A DNA stretch of 64,000 nt from NCBI GenBank assembly GCA_019671135.1, contig JAHRHY010000031.1, positions 62,001 to 126,000 on the forward strand. The letters run 5' to 3'. Positions 53,210 through 64,000 of the stretch are shown here, piece by piece. The notes beneath the pieces are model-generated. The model saw nothing but the letters and a program-made list of their open reading frames with translations. It was not told the origin of the DNA and searched no databases. The position numbers and the translations under genes are program-made. The stretch's first letter is position 1; every line of letters starts with the position of its first letter. This DNA is from Linnemannia hyalina. Its lineage: Eukaryota; Mortierellomycota; Mortierellomycetes; Mortierellales; Mortierellaceae.

Positions 53210-54382
53210 CTAAGGTGTTGGCGTGAATTCTTCTTCGACAAAGGCCATAACAGAGGCATTGGCCTTGGTGATATACGTTGACATAAGTGGGGCCAAAACC
53301 TGCAGGGTATTGTTAAGAAGAAGGTTGCCAAGGATTTTGATAGATGTTTGAGTGCCGGAGAAAAGTGTAAGTATCCCGTCCAAACCCTTGGATGCATTGG
53401 TTTGATCGATGCATTGGTTCCGAAGCTCCTCCACTGTCTGTTTGTCGATCACGGCTTCTCTTGCATCTCGAATGACGCGACTGGCGAGAGTGTGAAAGAG
53501 ACGTGACAATACTGATCCGTCGCCGTTGTGAGATTGATCAAACGCCACCAAAGTGAATATTGTATATGGCTGACAAGGGTGCTTGTTGGCAAACGGACTG
53601 CTGGCACGGCAAAGGTAGTAGGTAGATGGGTCGTGGAATTTAGTTTTTGTTTGCCGCAGCTGCCACATGAGGTTGCTGTTGGAGACGGACCATGTATCTT
53701 TTCCTTTGGCAAGCTGAAGACCATCGTCCAATGATTCCTGATCCAGGATGACCTTTGTTGCCAGTGAATGACTTGTGCTGGAAAGTAGAAATGATGGTGT
53801 AGTACAACCGACAGGCGCGTTCATCCTTGTATCCAAACGAAGCGAGGAAGTGACGAGGGCATCGAAAGATAATGTGCCAATGATCAGTCGTTCTCCGTCC
53901 TGCGCTGAAACAGTCGTGGGCCAGACGTTTTTGTATGGCGTTTTGATAGACGGCGGCAAAGAGTTGACAACAGGTTGACCCTTACGTACGATGAAGGGCT
54001 CTCGATGGGCATCGACCAGTCTTGTCCGGCCATAAACCTCGATCGTATTGGCAATGATGACCTGACCGTTCTGGTTGTTGAGGAGGAGGCATCCAGCAAG
54101 AATCTTTGCGCAGGCAAATCGGAGATAGGGAAAAAATTCCCAGTCTCGATTGAAAAGCTCGCAAACGCCATTGTCGAGTTCGGTGTACTTTCGCCTCTTT
54201 ATCGATGCTGCATAGGGCGAAGTCGACAACACATACTCCAGTCCAGGTGCAGGGGTTGGAGTGCAAATGGGACAGGCATCGTGATCAGCATGCTTCCTTT
54301 TTTTTGGGTAGAGGCATGTTTGGTGCGACTTGACCTTCACCAGTGGACAGCTTGGCAATGACGGAGATATGGGCCAGACCAT
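53210..54382 (-). CDS. Unrecognised protein, 390 residues
   Basis: A single open frame with ordinary amino-acid composition and a real ATG. The N-terminus has a CPIC and basic KKRKHADHD and KRRKY segments. The middle is globular-looking (FACAKILAGCLLLNNQNGQV, FDALVTSSLRLDT, YTIFTLVAFDQSHNGDG). The C-terminus is helical (LKILGNLLLN-like, TYITKANASVMAFVEEEF). No membrane segment or signal peptide. I recognise no family and assign no function. It lies between the SPX-RING and chromate-transporter genes on the same strand as the latter. Confidence 0.55.
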   Translation of the reverse strand: MVWPISPSLPSCPLVKVKSHQTCLYPKKRKHADHDACPICTPTPAPGLEYVLSTSPYAASIKRRKYTELDNGVCELFNRDWEFFPYLRFACAKILAGCLLLNNQNGQVIIANTIEVYGRTRLVDAHREPFIVRKGQPVVNSLPPSIKTPYKNVWPTTVSAQDGERLIIGTLSFDALVTSSLRLDTRMNAPVGCTTPSFLLSSTSHSLATKVILDQESLDDGLQLAKGKDTWSVSNSNLMWQLRQTKTKFHDPSTYYLCRASSPFANKHPCQPYTIFTLVAFDQSHNGDGSVLSRLFHTLASRVIRDAREAVIDKQTVEELRNQCIDQTNASKGLDGILTLFSGTQTSIKILGNLLLNNTLQVLAPLMSTYITKANASVMAFVEEEFTPTP

Positions 54383-54720
54383 TTTGCTCTGCTCCGTGAG
54401 GATCCTTCATGGCCTCAGTTCAAGTGCGTTGACAATGCCCAGTGTCCGTTACTTCTCCGCGTCAGAGACATGTGTCTGGTCGCAGCTGTACAGAAAGAAC
54501 CGCATCATTGTACTCTCGCATCTGAGGTGTTGAGTCGGCCGCCGTTATTGAAACTGGGAGAGACTGGTAGCTCGGCATGGCGATGACTGGTGATTGTTGT
54601 CCAGGCTTGTCGTTGTCTTGCTCTTCAGGTGCACAGGTCATGATGTCCAGGCGTATGCGGCATCCACCTCCAGGAGTACGATTAGAAGATCTGAGTCGAG
54701 ACCCGAAAGTAAAGAGTCCT
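54383..54720. other. Gap between unknown gene and ChrA stop
   Basis: About 340 bp: upstream region of the unknown gene and 3' UTR of the transporter. No gene seen. Confidence 0.45.
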
Positions 54721-56488
54721 TTATTTGTCTGAGACAGCATACTCTATAGCGCCCATGCCTCCTCCAACAATGATCACCAATGGCGTTGGTATACCCAGGT
54801 AACCCGAGGCCACGAACGCCGCACTGGCGATCACGGCATGGAATCCGCTGCTTCCACCATGTCCATCCACCTGGAGCCAGAGGAGCCACGTCGCAGAAAA
54901 GACCAATCCCAATGCACAGGCATTGACACCTCTAAAAACCATCTTGACAGAAGAATGTTCGCGTACAAACTGCCAAAAGGGAATGATGGCATTCTTGAGG
55001 ATCAGTCCAGGGAAAAAAATGGCCAGGAAGCAAAGAGCTGCTCCTGCAACACCGCTCTTGCCGGCATTGACCATCGCGACCGCGCCTAGGAAGCATGCAA
55101 AGTTGAAGTTGGGACCGGGCAAGGACTGGATCAGAGCGAGGCCCAGCAAGAACTGTTGGGCAGTCATCCATTTAGAGTCGTCCACAACGTAGGTTTGCAA
55201 GAGCGGAATGATCACTGGGCCGCCGCCAAAGATGATGGATCCAACAAAATAGAAGGTAGCGACCAATGGGCCGTAATCCGCGTTAGGAGAAGGAGGGACG
55301 AGGGCCTTGACCAAGATAGAGGCAATGAGGAGGACGAGAAAGACCAAAAAGAAAACAAGTCCCAGCTTCTTTGAATACGAGAATGGTTTTCTTTCGCTGT
55401 CCGCCTATGGATTGATGAAATTCAATACGCTATCAGCAGGTATGCATAAAGCGTGGCGTAGCAAGTGTCGTTTTACTATCTCTGCATGGGCTTACCTTGT
55501 TATCCAGAACGAAATCGTCCGCTTTCTCTGTAGTTGCAGGCGATTCGGCCTTGCCCCGACTTCTGATCGTGCCGTGTACACTTGATGCTTTGTTATCGCT
55601 CACTTCCGTCTGGTGGGTGTCTGGGCTTGGTTCATTATGGATATTATCAGAGTCCGGCGAACCTGTGGGCTCTGCTTCCTTGGGGCCTTGTCCTTGCTCC
55701 AGATCCTTCTCCTCAGCCTTTGCTTTCTCTCGACGACTGATCCGCTTCTCTTTCCAATTATGATGGGCTGGTGTCAAGAAGGCATCGAATACGTAGCTGA
55801 CCAGCCCCCCTGCGATCATCATAACAGGCAAGAGCCAAGGTGCAGTATAGAGGGCCGAGATACTTCCAGCCACCAGTGCGAGAATCCGTGTCAGCTTATC
55901 TGTTGCCAATGACGTCGACATTTTGTAGGCTGCCAAGGCAACGAGTCCAATGGCTGCGGAGGCAAGACCTTGCTCCAATCGAGTTGCCCATGTGGGGATC
56001 CCTCCTTCGATGCTACCTATCAAAACACCTGCAACTGTCATGACAATTGCCCCTGGGATGCTATTAAAGAGGCCAGTCAGGCGATACCAGAACAGATACC
56101 AACGACAACGTACACGTTAAAAAAGGTCCGCCAACGTTCAAGAACCAATTTCAACCAATGGAAGAATAATCCAAATAGGATTTTTTTACCTCCATAGAAG
56201 GAATCCGAGGATTGAACAAAGGTAGCCAGATCGGACAAGGGACAAACTGTAAGCGAGCTCAGTACTTGCTGGACCAGGTAAAGCTTGACAGATGGCAAAA
56301 AGTTCTGTAAACTGTTCATTGGAGACCCATTCGCGCTTGACGACCATTTCATCATGGAGGATAGCGATATGAGCCGCAGGGCCACCAAAGGTCGTGAAGC
56401 CAAGTTTGTAGTAAGTGTGAAAAGTCTCCCATAGCCGCTCCTTGATTGGTGGCAGGTTGTAGGGGTTGGAGGGTGACATTTGATTCAC
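54721..56488 (-). CDS. chrA: Chromate ion transporter (CHR family, two-domain)
   Basis: Exports chromate. Three exons: 56488-56190, 56060-55496, 55404-54721; phases agree; 515 residues. Each half carries the CHR signature: N-half YKLGFTTFGGPAAHIAILHDE and ICQALPGPASTELAYSL; C-half FYFVGSIIFGGGPVIIPLLQ and LIQSLPGPNFNFACFLGAV. About ten membrane segments. A hydrophilic linker of ~100 residues rich in Glu/Lys/Ser separates the halves. The first junction restores FLLWSIPGAIVMT, which is well conserved. Complete and apparently functional. Confidence 0.93.
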
Positions 56489-57391
56489 TGTGTGGAATGG
56501 TGGAGATTGAATGGGTATAAATGGAAGAGGAGAGTTGGATGGAGGACTGAGATGAAAGGGACAAGGACGGGTAGAGTCAAAGGGACAGAGAAGAGAGGGG
56601 GGAGAAGAGAGGGAAGAAGGGACAGGTGAACGTTTTTTTTTGCTCTGCGCTTCGTTGATTTGGATTTATTCGGAAGCCAATCTCCACTCGAGCCAACAGC
56701 ACGTTTGACTCAACAGTGTTACACCAATGCCCTCTTCGGCGTGGAACACGTGTGAAAATCAGGACTCAAATTATCACGTGATATTGTTGCGTCATTCTTT
56801 CTGTCTCCACGTCCCTCAGGTGCAAGAGATAGAGCGCTTCGGCCTGATCTGCCACCTCGCTTCATCGATCCTCAACTCATTTCACACGCAACATCCCTTA
56901 ACATTCCTAACACCATGGACGCACAAGAGACTACCAACTGGATAAATCGGGGCTATTGGAGATCGCTTATGCTAGGGGTCATATCAATGGGGGTCAGATC
57001 TAAGGTAAGAGCGATGGTAGCTACTTGAGAGCGATGGTAGCTACCTGAGAGCGATGGTGATTACGTATAATAGATGTAGGTCGGCGTCGTGGGTGAGCAC
57101 CTACGAGATCCTAGCGAGAGCATCTAAGTGGTGGCTTAGGAAGTGCCAAACGCAGCACTTAACTATGACGTGATTATAGCGCAGAGGAGAGCAAAGGGAG
57201 TCTGATCTCTACGAAAAATTCTGGCTCTTTCTCTTCTTTTTCTCATACCTTCTCCCTTCTGGCCATCGATTGACTGTCAACATACAAAATAAACAAACAT
57301 CAGACGATATTCCATCATCTGTTTTCTCTTCGTATTTGGATATATATAGTAGTTTTGTCTTTATTTCATCGTCTTTTGCATCGGCACCTGT
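56489..57391. other. Intergenic with short tandem repeats
   Basis: Purine-rich ChrA 5' region, then GAGCGATGGTAGCTAC units repeated 3 times at 57010-57060. No gene supported. Confidence 0.5.
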
Positions 57392-57998
57392 CTACCTTGT
57401 CAGACCATTCATCGAACCATCGGAGCCCAATTTAATGGGATTGGTGATGGTCATGGTACAGTAGTTGGTACTGTTGGCCTCCCACTCTTTCCAGTGCCTC
57501 TCATCATAATTTTCGACCAACTCGTGATCCTCCTTATACTTCTTTTGCCATTTGACAAATCCGCCCTTCAACACATACACTTGTTGCTTGGCAGCCAATT
57601 CTTCTGATTGTCCCTCGGCCCAGACGGCAGCTCCTTGGGGTCCTCGAAAGTGAGATTGTCCACAATAAAAATACAATTGGGGAACATCAGCATGTTCCTC
57701 GAGGAGCTCGGGAAGACGCTCGGGAAGTTCGTGGAGAGGAAGGTTCAAGGATCCGGTAACATGGCCGCCCTAAGAGAATGACAAGAAAAAGAATGGAGAA
57801 AGGTTAGAGACAAGGTCTAAAAGCACTGGTGAAGGAGTAACAGTCGACCGGAGGATGATCCTGTCTGCTTACAACATGGTCTTCGCCACGGACATCGACG
57901 ATGAGGTAGTCCTTGCCGGGGACTTTTGTCTTGTCCTTGACGAGCTGGTAAACAACATCGCCCTCGACGACGGACTGGGTGGATACTGGTTCGGTCAT
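57392..57998 (-). CDS. Rhodanese-like phosphatase, Cdc25/Acr2 type (possible arsenate reductase)
   Basis: Two exons (57998-57873, 57769-57392), phase 0, 167 residues. Rhodanese fold: YLIVDVRGEDH, GGHVTGSLNLP at the exon join, and active-site loop FYCGQSHFRGPQGAA, which is CX5R followed by GP as in Cdc25 phosphatases and yeast arsenate reductase Acr2. Most sulfurtransferases have a shorter loop, so phosphatase or arsenate reductase chemistry is favoured. Its place 9 kb from ACR3, arsH and arsC supports the arsenate role. A Cdc25-like protein phosphatase is the main alternative. Confidence 0.75.
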
Positions 57999-58318
57999 GT
58001 TGTGAGTTTGCGTTAAAAGTGTGAGAAGGAAAAAGGTGGCGAGCGGTGGCTATTTGGATAGTTTTGTCGTAAGAAAAGTCCAAAAGAAAAGGATTTTGGG
58101 CAGGTTTTATATCTCCAGGTTATTCTGATCTGATGATCAAAAGATGTGAAAGCGAAAGAGGGTCCGGCGATGGCAACATCTCGACCATAAATTTCTCATT
58201 TTACTGTAATTTATATGCCAAGATAAAGTGCGCTTTAAACAAACAACAGTGGGCACACATGATATGACTCTACGCCACTTCCTTCATCTCTTTCGCCACA
58301 CCTTATGTTATCACCATC
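57999..58318. other. Upstream region of rhodanese gene
   Basis: About 320 bp of promoter side and spacer. No further feature seen. Confidence 0.45.
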
Positions 58319-58595
58319 TGTAATAGCAAAAGGGAGAAGAGGGAAGACAAGAGGCAAGAGTGTAGAGACAAGAGACAAGAGTGTAGAGACAAGAGAAAGG
58401 GGCAAGAAAAGATGCTGTTTATTGTACAAGGAGAGAGGGGTAACATCACTGGCCCTGGTTAAGGAGGGCGTGGTGAATAGTGCGGGTGGCGGTGTGGTGA
58501 AGGAAGGTGAAGTAGATGATCATTCTATGAAAAGGTGAGGGCGGGGAGGGCGAAGGTGAAGGCAAAGCAGAACAGTTTAGGATACTATCATACCA
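58319..58595 (-). repeat. Solo gypsy LTR abutting 28S fragment C
   Basis: On the minus strand it starts TGGTATGATAGTATCC, contains AATAAA and ends TTGCTATTACA, like the other gypsy LTRs (277 bp). It also holds a GTGTAGAGACAAGAGACAAGA tandem unit at 58359-58395. 28S sequence begins 2 bp beyond its start. Confidence 0.65.
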
Positions 58596-58597
58596 TC

Positions 58598-58618
58598 CCA
58601 AGCGTTCATAGCGACGTT

Positions 58619-58654
<36 letters not shown>

Positions 58655-58698
58655 ACTGAAGCAGAATTCAGTAAGCGTTGGATTGTTCACCCACTAAT

Positions 58699-58753
<55 letters not shown>

Positions 58754-59155
58754 ATGAAATGTTGTTGCAATAGTAATTGAACTTAGTACGAGAGGAACCG
58801 TTCATTCGGATAATTGGTATTTGGGCCTGCCTGAGCAGGCAATGGCCCGAAGCTATCATCCGTTGGGTTATGGCTGAACGCCTCTAAGTCAGAACCCGTG
58901 CTAGAACGCGACGATTACCGCCTTTTCCGATTTTTAGTTGAATACGAATAGATCCTCGGATCCTGAATCATACTACGTGGGGTTATCTTGCAGAGCGGAA
59001 AGGCTTTGTGAGGTTCCTGCTAATGTTAATTTCAAATATTGGAAGAGATAAATCCATTGCAGACGACTTTAATTGAACGGGGTATTGTAAGCAGTAGAGT
59101 AGCCTTGTTGCTACGATCTGCTGAGATTAAGCCCATTGTTCTATAGATTTGTTCG
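58598..59155 (+). rRNA. 28S rRNA 3' fragment C
   Basis: The 3'-terminal ~558 nt of large-subunit rRNA, starting at CCAAGCGTTCATAGCG. The sarcin-ricin loop is intact (AGTACGAGAGGAACC). Truncated at its 5' side by the LTR. Confidence 0.92.
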
Positions 59156-59811
59156 AAAGAACAACATCTCCTCTCTCTTTCTTTTTTTTTTTTTTTTTTC
59201 TTGTGTGGGCGTTGTTAAGGGCCATTCATCAAAACATGAAGCGACCAAGATGGCCACGCCATGTAAAAAAATCCTGTGTCGTGCCAGAGCGGTGTAAAAA
59301 AATCCTGTGCACGACCCGTGTAAAGAGTGTCGTGCCAGAGCCGTGTTAGAATCCTGTGTACGAACCATGTAAAAAATCTCAACGCCCTCGCCTTTGAAAA
59401 AAAAAAAAAAATCTTCATGGGGGGGTGGCATTCGACATGTGTAGTGTGGTGACAATTCCTCGCCCGCCAGTGAGGAAAAAAAAAAAAAAAAAAAATTAAT
59501 CTTCATGGGAGGGTGGCATTTGACATGTGTAGTGTGGTGACAACTCCTCGCCCGCCAGTGAGGAGAAAAAAAAAAAAAAAAAAAATCCTCATGGGAGGGT
59601 GGCATTCGACATGTGTAATGTGTTTGGTGACAACTCCTCACCAGTGAGAAAAAAAAAAAAAAAAATCCTCATGGGGGGGTGGCATTCGACATGTGTAATG
59701 TGCTTGGTGACAACTCCTCCCCTCGCCAGTGAGTGAGGGGGGGTTTTTTTTTTGTTCGTTCTTTGAGGCCTGGCATTCGATATATGTTTGGTGACAAACA
59801 CTTACTTTTAA
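59156..59811 (+). repeat. rDNA spacer with ~80-90-bp tandem repeats
   Basis: A T-run (59182-59199) as after fragment B, then four tandem units each with poly-A, TCATGGGAGGGTGGCATTCG and GGTGACAACTCCTC (starts near 59411, 59500, 59586, 59665), plus a degenerate fifth. It lies between 28S and 5S on the same strand, as an intergenic spacer would. Confidence 0.75.
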
Positions 59812-59902
59812 GTTACGGCCATACACAACTAAACCCACCGCATCCCGTCCGATCTGCGCAGTTAAACAGTTGATGGCATAGTCAGTACTATGGTGGGGGA
59901 CC
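59812..59902 (+). rRNA. 5S rRNA, 3'-truncated
   Basis: About 90 of ~118 nt match fungal 5S: ACGGCCATACACA, CACCGCATCCCGTCCGATC, GCGCAGTTAAACAG, GTCAGTACTATGGTGGGGGACC-like (split at 59877-59902). The internal control region is present; the last ~28 nt are replaced by unrelated DNA. Probably a pseudogene. Confidence 0.82.
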
Positions 59903-62508
59903 TGTCAAGAAAGCAGACCAAGCAATAGAATGAAGTAGATAAAGAGAACCTTGATCAAGGACTAGGAAATGAGTATAAGGAATAGGTTAAAGCGTATGTT
60001 GTATTGGCGATACCAAGTAAAGAGCTATAGATTTGCTATCTAAGGCCCTTTTATATTTGTTAGGGCGAAGTCACAAGAGCAAGCTCTTGTCTCGTGACAC
60101 CTATTTCTTAATTAGAGTTGCTATGCTTTATATAGAACAGCTTTCAGTTTGCCTGTAAGATGTGCATTGAGACTGTGGTATAAAAAAAACAGCATTTTCC
60201 GTGCAAAACCCATGTGAAATCTTAAATATAAATAGCATGCAAAAGACTGGGCCATACATGCTTCCAATTAATTGATTCATTGAAGTCAAGGCATTTCGAT
60301 TCCGGCAATGAGCCAATGTCAGTTCATGCAAAAAGAGACAAGCGGTGATGAATGAAGTAGCGATCGAAGAGAATGAATGACATGAATCAGATTGCTAATT
60401 GATCAGTTAGTGAACGGAAATGAAATGAGAATGTTTGAAATCGCGATTTGATGAATCAATTGCAATACGTGAAAAGAGACAAGGATCTCTGCTGTATTAT
60501 AAATACTACAGTAAAAAGTGCGACTAACTGGACTACAGAGACATAACCACATCTGGAAAAAGGAGCACGGACAAATTGTTAATTAAGGGGTTTTAAACGT
60601 CATAGGTCCAAGATGTTGTTACAAAAAGATGTGGTGGCTAGGCAGTGGCGGCGATGCCTTAGGTTAGCAGTCATATTCTTTAGTAGACATAGTATTAGTA
60701 GTGCGCCGAGCCCTCTTGTCTGCTCTTTGTCCTTTTACACATCACTTGGACGAGCAACGCGGAAATGCTTACAACCCTTGTAAATTAAATGTTTACAAGG
60801 GTGTATGAATGAACGTGTACAATGAGTAAAGATTCGATGAAAGGGGTCTTTTACATTAGTGTAAGGCGCACTCGACGAGTGAATAAACACACATAGGTAA
60901 GCATTTCATAAAATGAAGGTCGTACAACCCAGTAAGGCTCTGGTTTTTTTGGAATGTTTACAATGGTGTATCAATTAGCCCCAAATCCATTTTTTACATA
61001 CATGTAGGAACATACAGAATCGCCTTTTCTTACCCCATTGTAAACAAAGCCCGATTCTGCCTCCTTTACAACTGAGTAAGGATTACAGCAGAATAGAGGA
61101 GGTTTCTATTTGCCGACAATTGGTCTAATCCTGGCTTGACCAGCGCTGCTGGATGCCTTAAGCGTCATTTGACTAGGCGACTCTTATCTGCGAACTGTCC
61201 ATTTTTTTTTGCTTCTTTGATTTGACAGAAAGCAACAAAAGGTGTTTGACGCCTTGAGTGTCCATTTTACTGGTGAAATTGTTTTTGTCTTGAGGATGCT
61301 AGCCATCTTGACCTGACTTTTACATACTTTTTTACACTCATTTTTACACCCGTTCATACTTGAACCTGGCCAGAGTCGAGACACAAATTAGCCTCATCTT
61401 CCAGGCCTCTTCTGCACATGAACCGTCATTCGCTTTGTCTTCTTTTCAGATCTCGTCTCTTTCTTCATTCTCTCTTTATATTCAAACACAAGGAAACAAG
61501 GCCAAATCAACTGTTCCACCAAGCTCAGGATCCTATACAGTCCTTGTTTGCTCGTTTGTTTCTTTGTCAAATATGTCATACAGGGCAAATAAAATTAGCA
61601 AAATATAGTTTATTCTTCGAAGTATCTTATGCCTTGCCGTCCGTGTAATTCTGCACTCAAAGAGGAGGTGACTACAGGGAGAGGTGCCAAGGACCTGATT
61701 GTGCATCTAAAGGTAGAAGAGAATAAGAATTGGTGAGAGATGAATGGTAGAAGGGGAGGTTAAAGGAGGACAGAGGGAAGGTGAAGGGGAGTAGAGGGGA
61801 GCAGCTAGAGGGGAGTAGAGGGGAGCAGCTAGAGGGGGGTAGAGGGAAAGGGGGAAGGGCGGTAAGAGAAAGAAAAGAGTGAAGGAGAAAGGGAGACAAG
61901 GGATAACGTGCGTGGAGGGAATGGGGGGACGGATGGAGGGATAAAGAGGAAGAGGACAGTTGAGTGTCGTGAGGCGGTATAGTGAATATGAATAATGCCG
62001 ATTACGACAACAGAGAAAAGGAAAATGGAACAGAAGGGTGGAAAAGTCCAATTCGGATTGCACCTCTTTTTAAAAGGGTGTAAGAATTCTCGACAGTTGA
62101 GCTGTGTACAATGAGTCGTGTTCTGATGACAGTCGTCCCTCTCTCCCCTTCCTCTCCGCTCCCTGTATCTCTCATTTCGTAAACTTGCATCCGTGCACAC
62201 GGGTGCTTCGAAAAGATAGAAAACAGAGAAAGGCAAGCGATACTAATCACCTGCATGCTCTTTTCTTGCCCACACAATTATACATAAGAAAAACAATTAA
62301 GCAAAAACAACAGGGATGAGGTAGCAGGAATGAGTGGTTAAGTTAAGGAACAACCACCTCCACCATCAATCCAACAGAAAAACAAAAGATGGTGAGGGAC
62401 AGAACGAGAGGAAGTCAAGGAGGGACGATGCAAGATTTCAAATAGACAACTTCCTCCAACTCGTGTTATAAAAAAAGAGAAAATTGGGCGAAAACATGTG
62501 CTTACGTC

Positions 62509-62543
<35 letters not shown>

Positions 62544-62879
62544 TTTTCTTCCTTTACAAAGTGGTCAAAGCATAACGGCGCGAATGGGCCTCCATAACCT
62601 TATACTTTTCTTAGGCCTGGATCTTGATAGAAACAACAAGGTGTACGACCAAGGACGAATATCCCCAAATGAAAAGCTAGTGCGGGTGAGAGAGAGGGCG
62701 AAAGGCAAGCTCGTGAGAACTCAGAATACGAACCTTGCAGACTAAGAGACCTGGGACCAAAGGGTGTATGATGTGATGTATGCATGTACGAGCCTTGATG
62801 AGTATTTTTTTTTCTTTCAATTATGTTTGAGTGGAATCCTTTCCCCTGTTGCGGTACGGGGTTTTTATTTCTATTTTAC
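59903..62879. other. Gene-poor AT-rich region
   Basis: No supportable gene in 3 kb. A near-perfect inverted repeat at 60770-60806 (ACCCTTGTAAA/TTTACAAGGGT, 7-nt loop) opens a zone to 61350 with many TTTACAnnnnGTGTA-like sites. 61740-61930 is a purine tract with AGCAGCTAGAGGGGAGTAG units. A ~33-T run lies near 62511-62543. Confidence 0.55.
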
Positions 62880-62914
62880 CCCGTCTTTTTATGTAACGAA
62901 GAAGTACTGCTAGC

Positions 62915-63060
62915 GACCACATCACCACATGGCAGATGGTCGCTGCTCAACTACCACCTCCGTGATTGTTTATAATAATTATCATCTCCGTGATTATTTA
63001 CCACCTCTGTGATTAGCTATCACCTCCGTGGTTAAATATCACTCCAGTGGTGTAAAACAA
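62915..63060. repeat. Short tandem repeats, ACCACCTCCGTGATTATTT type
   Basis: About six imperfect ~21-bp units with the core CACCTCCGTGATTA. Confidence 0.75.
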
Positions 63061-63109
63061 TAAAACAACTCTTTTCTTCTCGTTGACTTAGACCCCATAC
63101 TTTCCGCCC

Positions 63110-64000
63110 CTTATTTTCCTTGACTCTGGTCCAGCAATTGCATGGCCGATATGGGCGATACCAACCGGTATCGCCATATGTTTGCTCGCAATCACGTGCA
63201 TAACACGCTCGGCCTCGGCCCTCGATGAAAAAGGAGATGGAAGTGTGTGCGTGTGTGTGTGTGTGTGTGTGTGCGTGTGTGTGTGTGAGAGAGAGAGGGC
63301 GAGACAGAGAGGACATGAATGACTGAGGGACTCGAAAGAGAAAAGGGTGTGAGAAGTATGGGGGTAGAATTAACGAGAAGAAAGAGTGTGTTTTCTTTAT
63401 TTTGCACCACAAAGCAGATAATAAGCAGTATCGGCTGTGTGGCGTGATCGGTTGAGCGTTTCTTCGTTAAATAAAAAGGGATAAATAAAAATAAACCCGT
63501 ACCACAACAGGTGCACATGTTTGCACAGGCCCTTCATTGATTTTCCTTCCACTTTCTTGACCACATCCTCTTTCCTTTATTCCCTCGCTTGCCTCTTTTT
63601 TTTTTCTTTGATTCTGGCGAAGCAACTGCTTGGCCGATATCAGCAATACCCAATTGGTATCACCATCTATTTACTCACAATCACTTACGTAACACGCTCG
63701 TTCGCGGCTCTCCATGAAAAAGGAGATGGAAGTGTGTGCGTGTGTGTGTGTGAGAGAGAGAGGGCGAGATAGAGAGGTCAAGAATGACTGAGAGACTCGA
63801 AAGAGAAAAGGGTGCACATGTTTGCACGGGCCCTTCATTGATTTTCCTTCCTCTTTCTTGACCACATCCTCTCCCCTTTATTCCCTCGCTTGCCTCTTTT
63901 TTTTTTCTTTGATTCTGGCGAAGCAACTGCTTGGCCGATATGAGTAATACCCAATTGGTATCGCCATCTATTTACTCACAACCACGTACATGGTACGCTC
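63110..64000. repeat. ~300-bp tandem repeat array with GT microsatellites, runs off window
   Basis: Three units: 63110-63350 (diverged), 63511-63811 and 63812 onward, the last two close to identical with a ~301-bp period. Each contains a TGATTCTGGCGAAGCAA segment, a palindrome around GGTATCGCC, GAAAAAGGAGATGGAAG, and a GT tract followed by AGAGAGAG. No gene. Confidence 0.85.

Noticed and set aside
63192..63518. ORFs with HTHTHTHT repeats near the right edge
   Set aside because: Translation of GT/CA microsatellites.

Overview
The window reads as a transposon-dense accessory region of a filamentous early-diverging fungus. The support is spliceosomal introns of about 70-190 nt with GTAAGT-type donors, fungal-type Ty3/gypsy elements with chromodomains, an L1-like LINE, fungal Acr3/ArsH/Chr genes, and a 28S-5S ribosomal arrangement. 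Mortierellomycota or another Mucoromycota lineage is my best guess (inference; no species marker was checked).

Layout. 1-13.3 kb: nested transposon debris. It holds the 3' part of a Helitron with its hairpin and CTAG end, a gypsy integrase/chromodomain tail with its LTR, a DDE_4 transposase fragment, and a second gypsy element (LTR, gag, pol) with a clear -1 frameshift signal. It also holds a gag-like gene on the minus strand and three copies of a 496-bp repeat that marks the breaks between pieces. 13.4-14.0, 37.6-38.2 and 58.6-59.2 kb: three 3'-terminal 28S rRNA fragments; the third is followed by spacer repeats and a partial 5S gene. 14.3-14.65 kb: a small secreted 10-cysteine protein. 15.8-21.3 kb: a nearly intact LINE. 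21.6-23.9 kb: a multi-exon gene carrying one in-frame stop. 24.6-25.6 kb: a 29-bp-based satellite.

25.7-29.9 kb holds the most notable locus. Splice phases join an N-terminal XPG/FEN1-like flap nuclease, with all of its acidic active-site residues, to a Fanzor (eukaryotic TnpB-like, RNA-guided) nuclease with RuvC motifs and a zinc ribbon. There is one frame problem in an Asn/Thr-rich linker. A SANT/trihelix-like DNA-binding gene lies divergently upstream (30.6-31.8 kb), followed by a truncated MULE-like gene and a decayed minus-strand Helitron (32.8-37.3 kb).

39.1-45.0 kb is a complete hAT transposon: 317-bp terminal inverted repeats, a perfect 8-bp target duplication and a six-exon transposase that stays in frame.

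45.4-58.0 kb is a host-like metal-resistance neighbourhood. It contains arsenite efflux ACR3, ArsH, a bacterial-type ArsC, an SPX-RING ubiquitin ligase ending in a CaaX box, an unrecognised protein, a ChrA-type chromate transporter and a Cdc25/Acr2-like rhodanese. Together these would reduce arsenate, export arsenite, oxidise or reduce organoarsenicals and export chromate. The SPX protein would link to phosphate sensing, since arsenate enters by phosphate transporters. 59.2-64 kb is mostly repeats and low-complexity DNA with no convincing gene.
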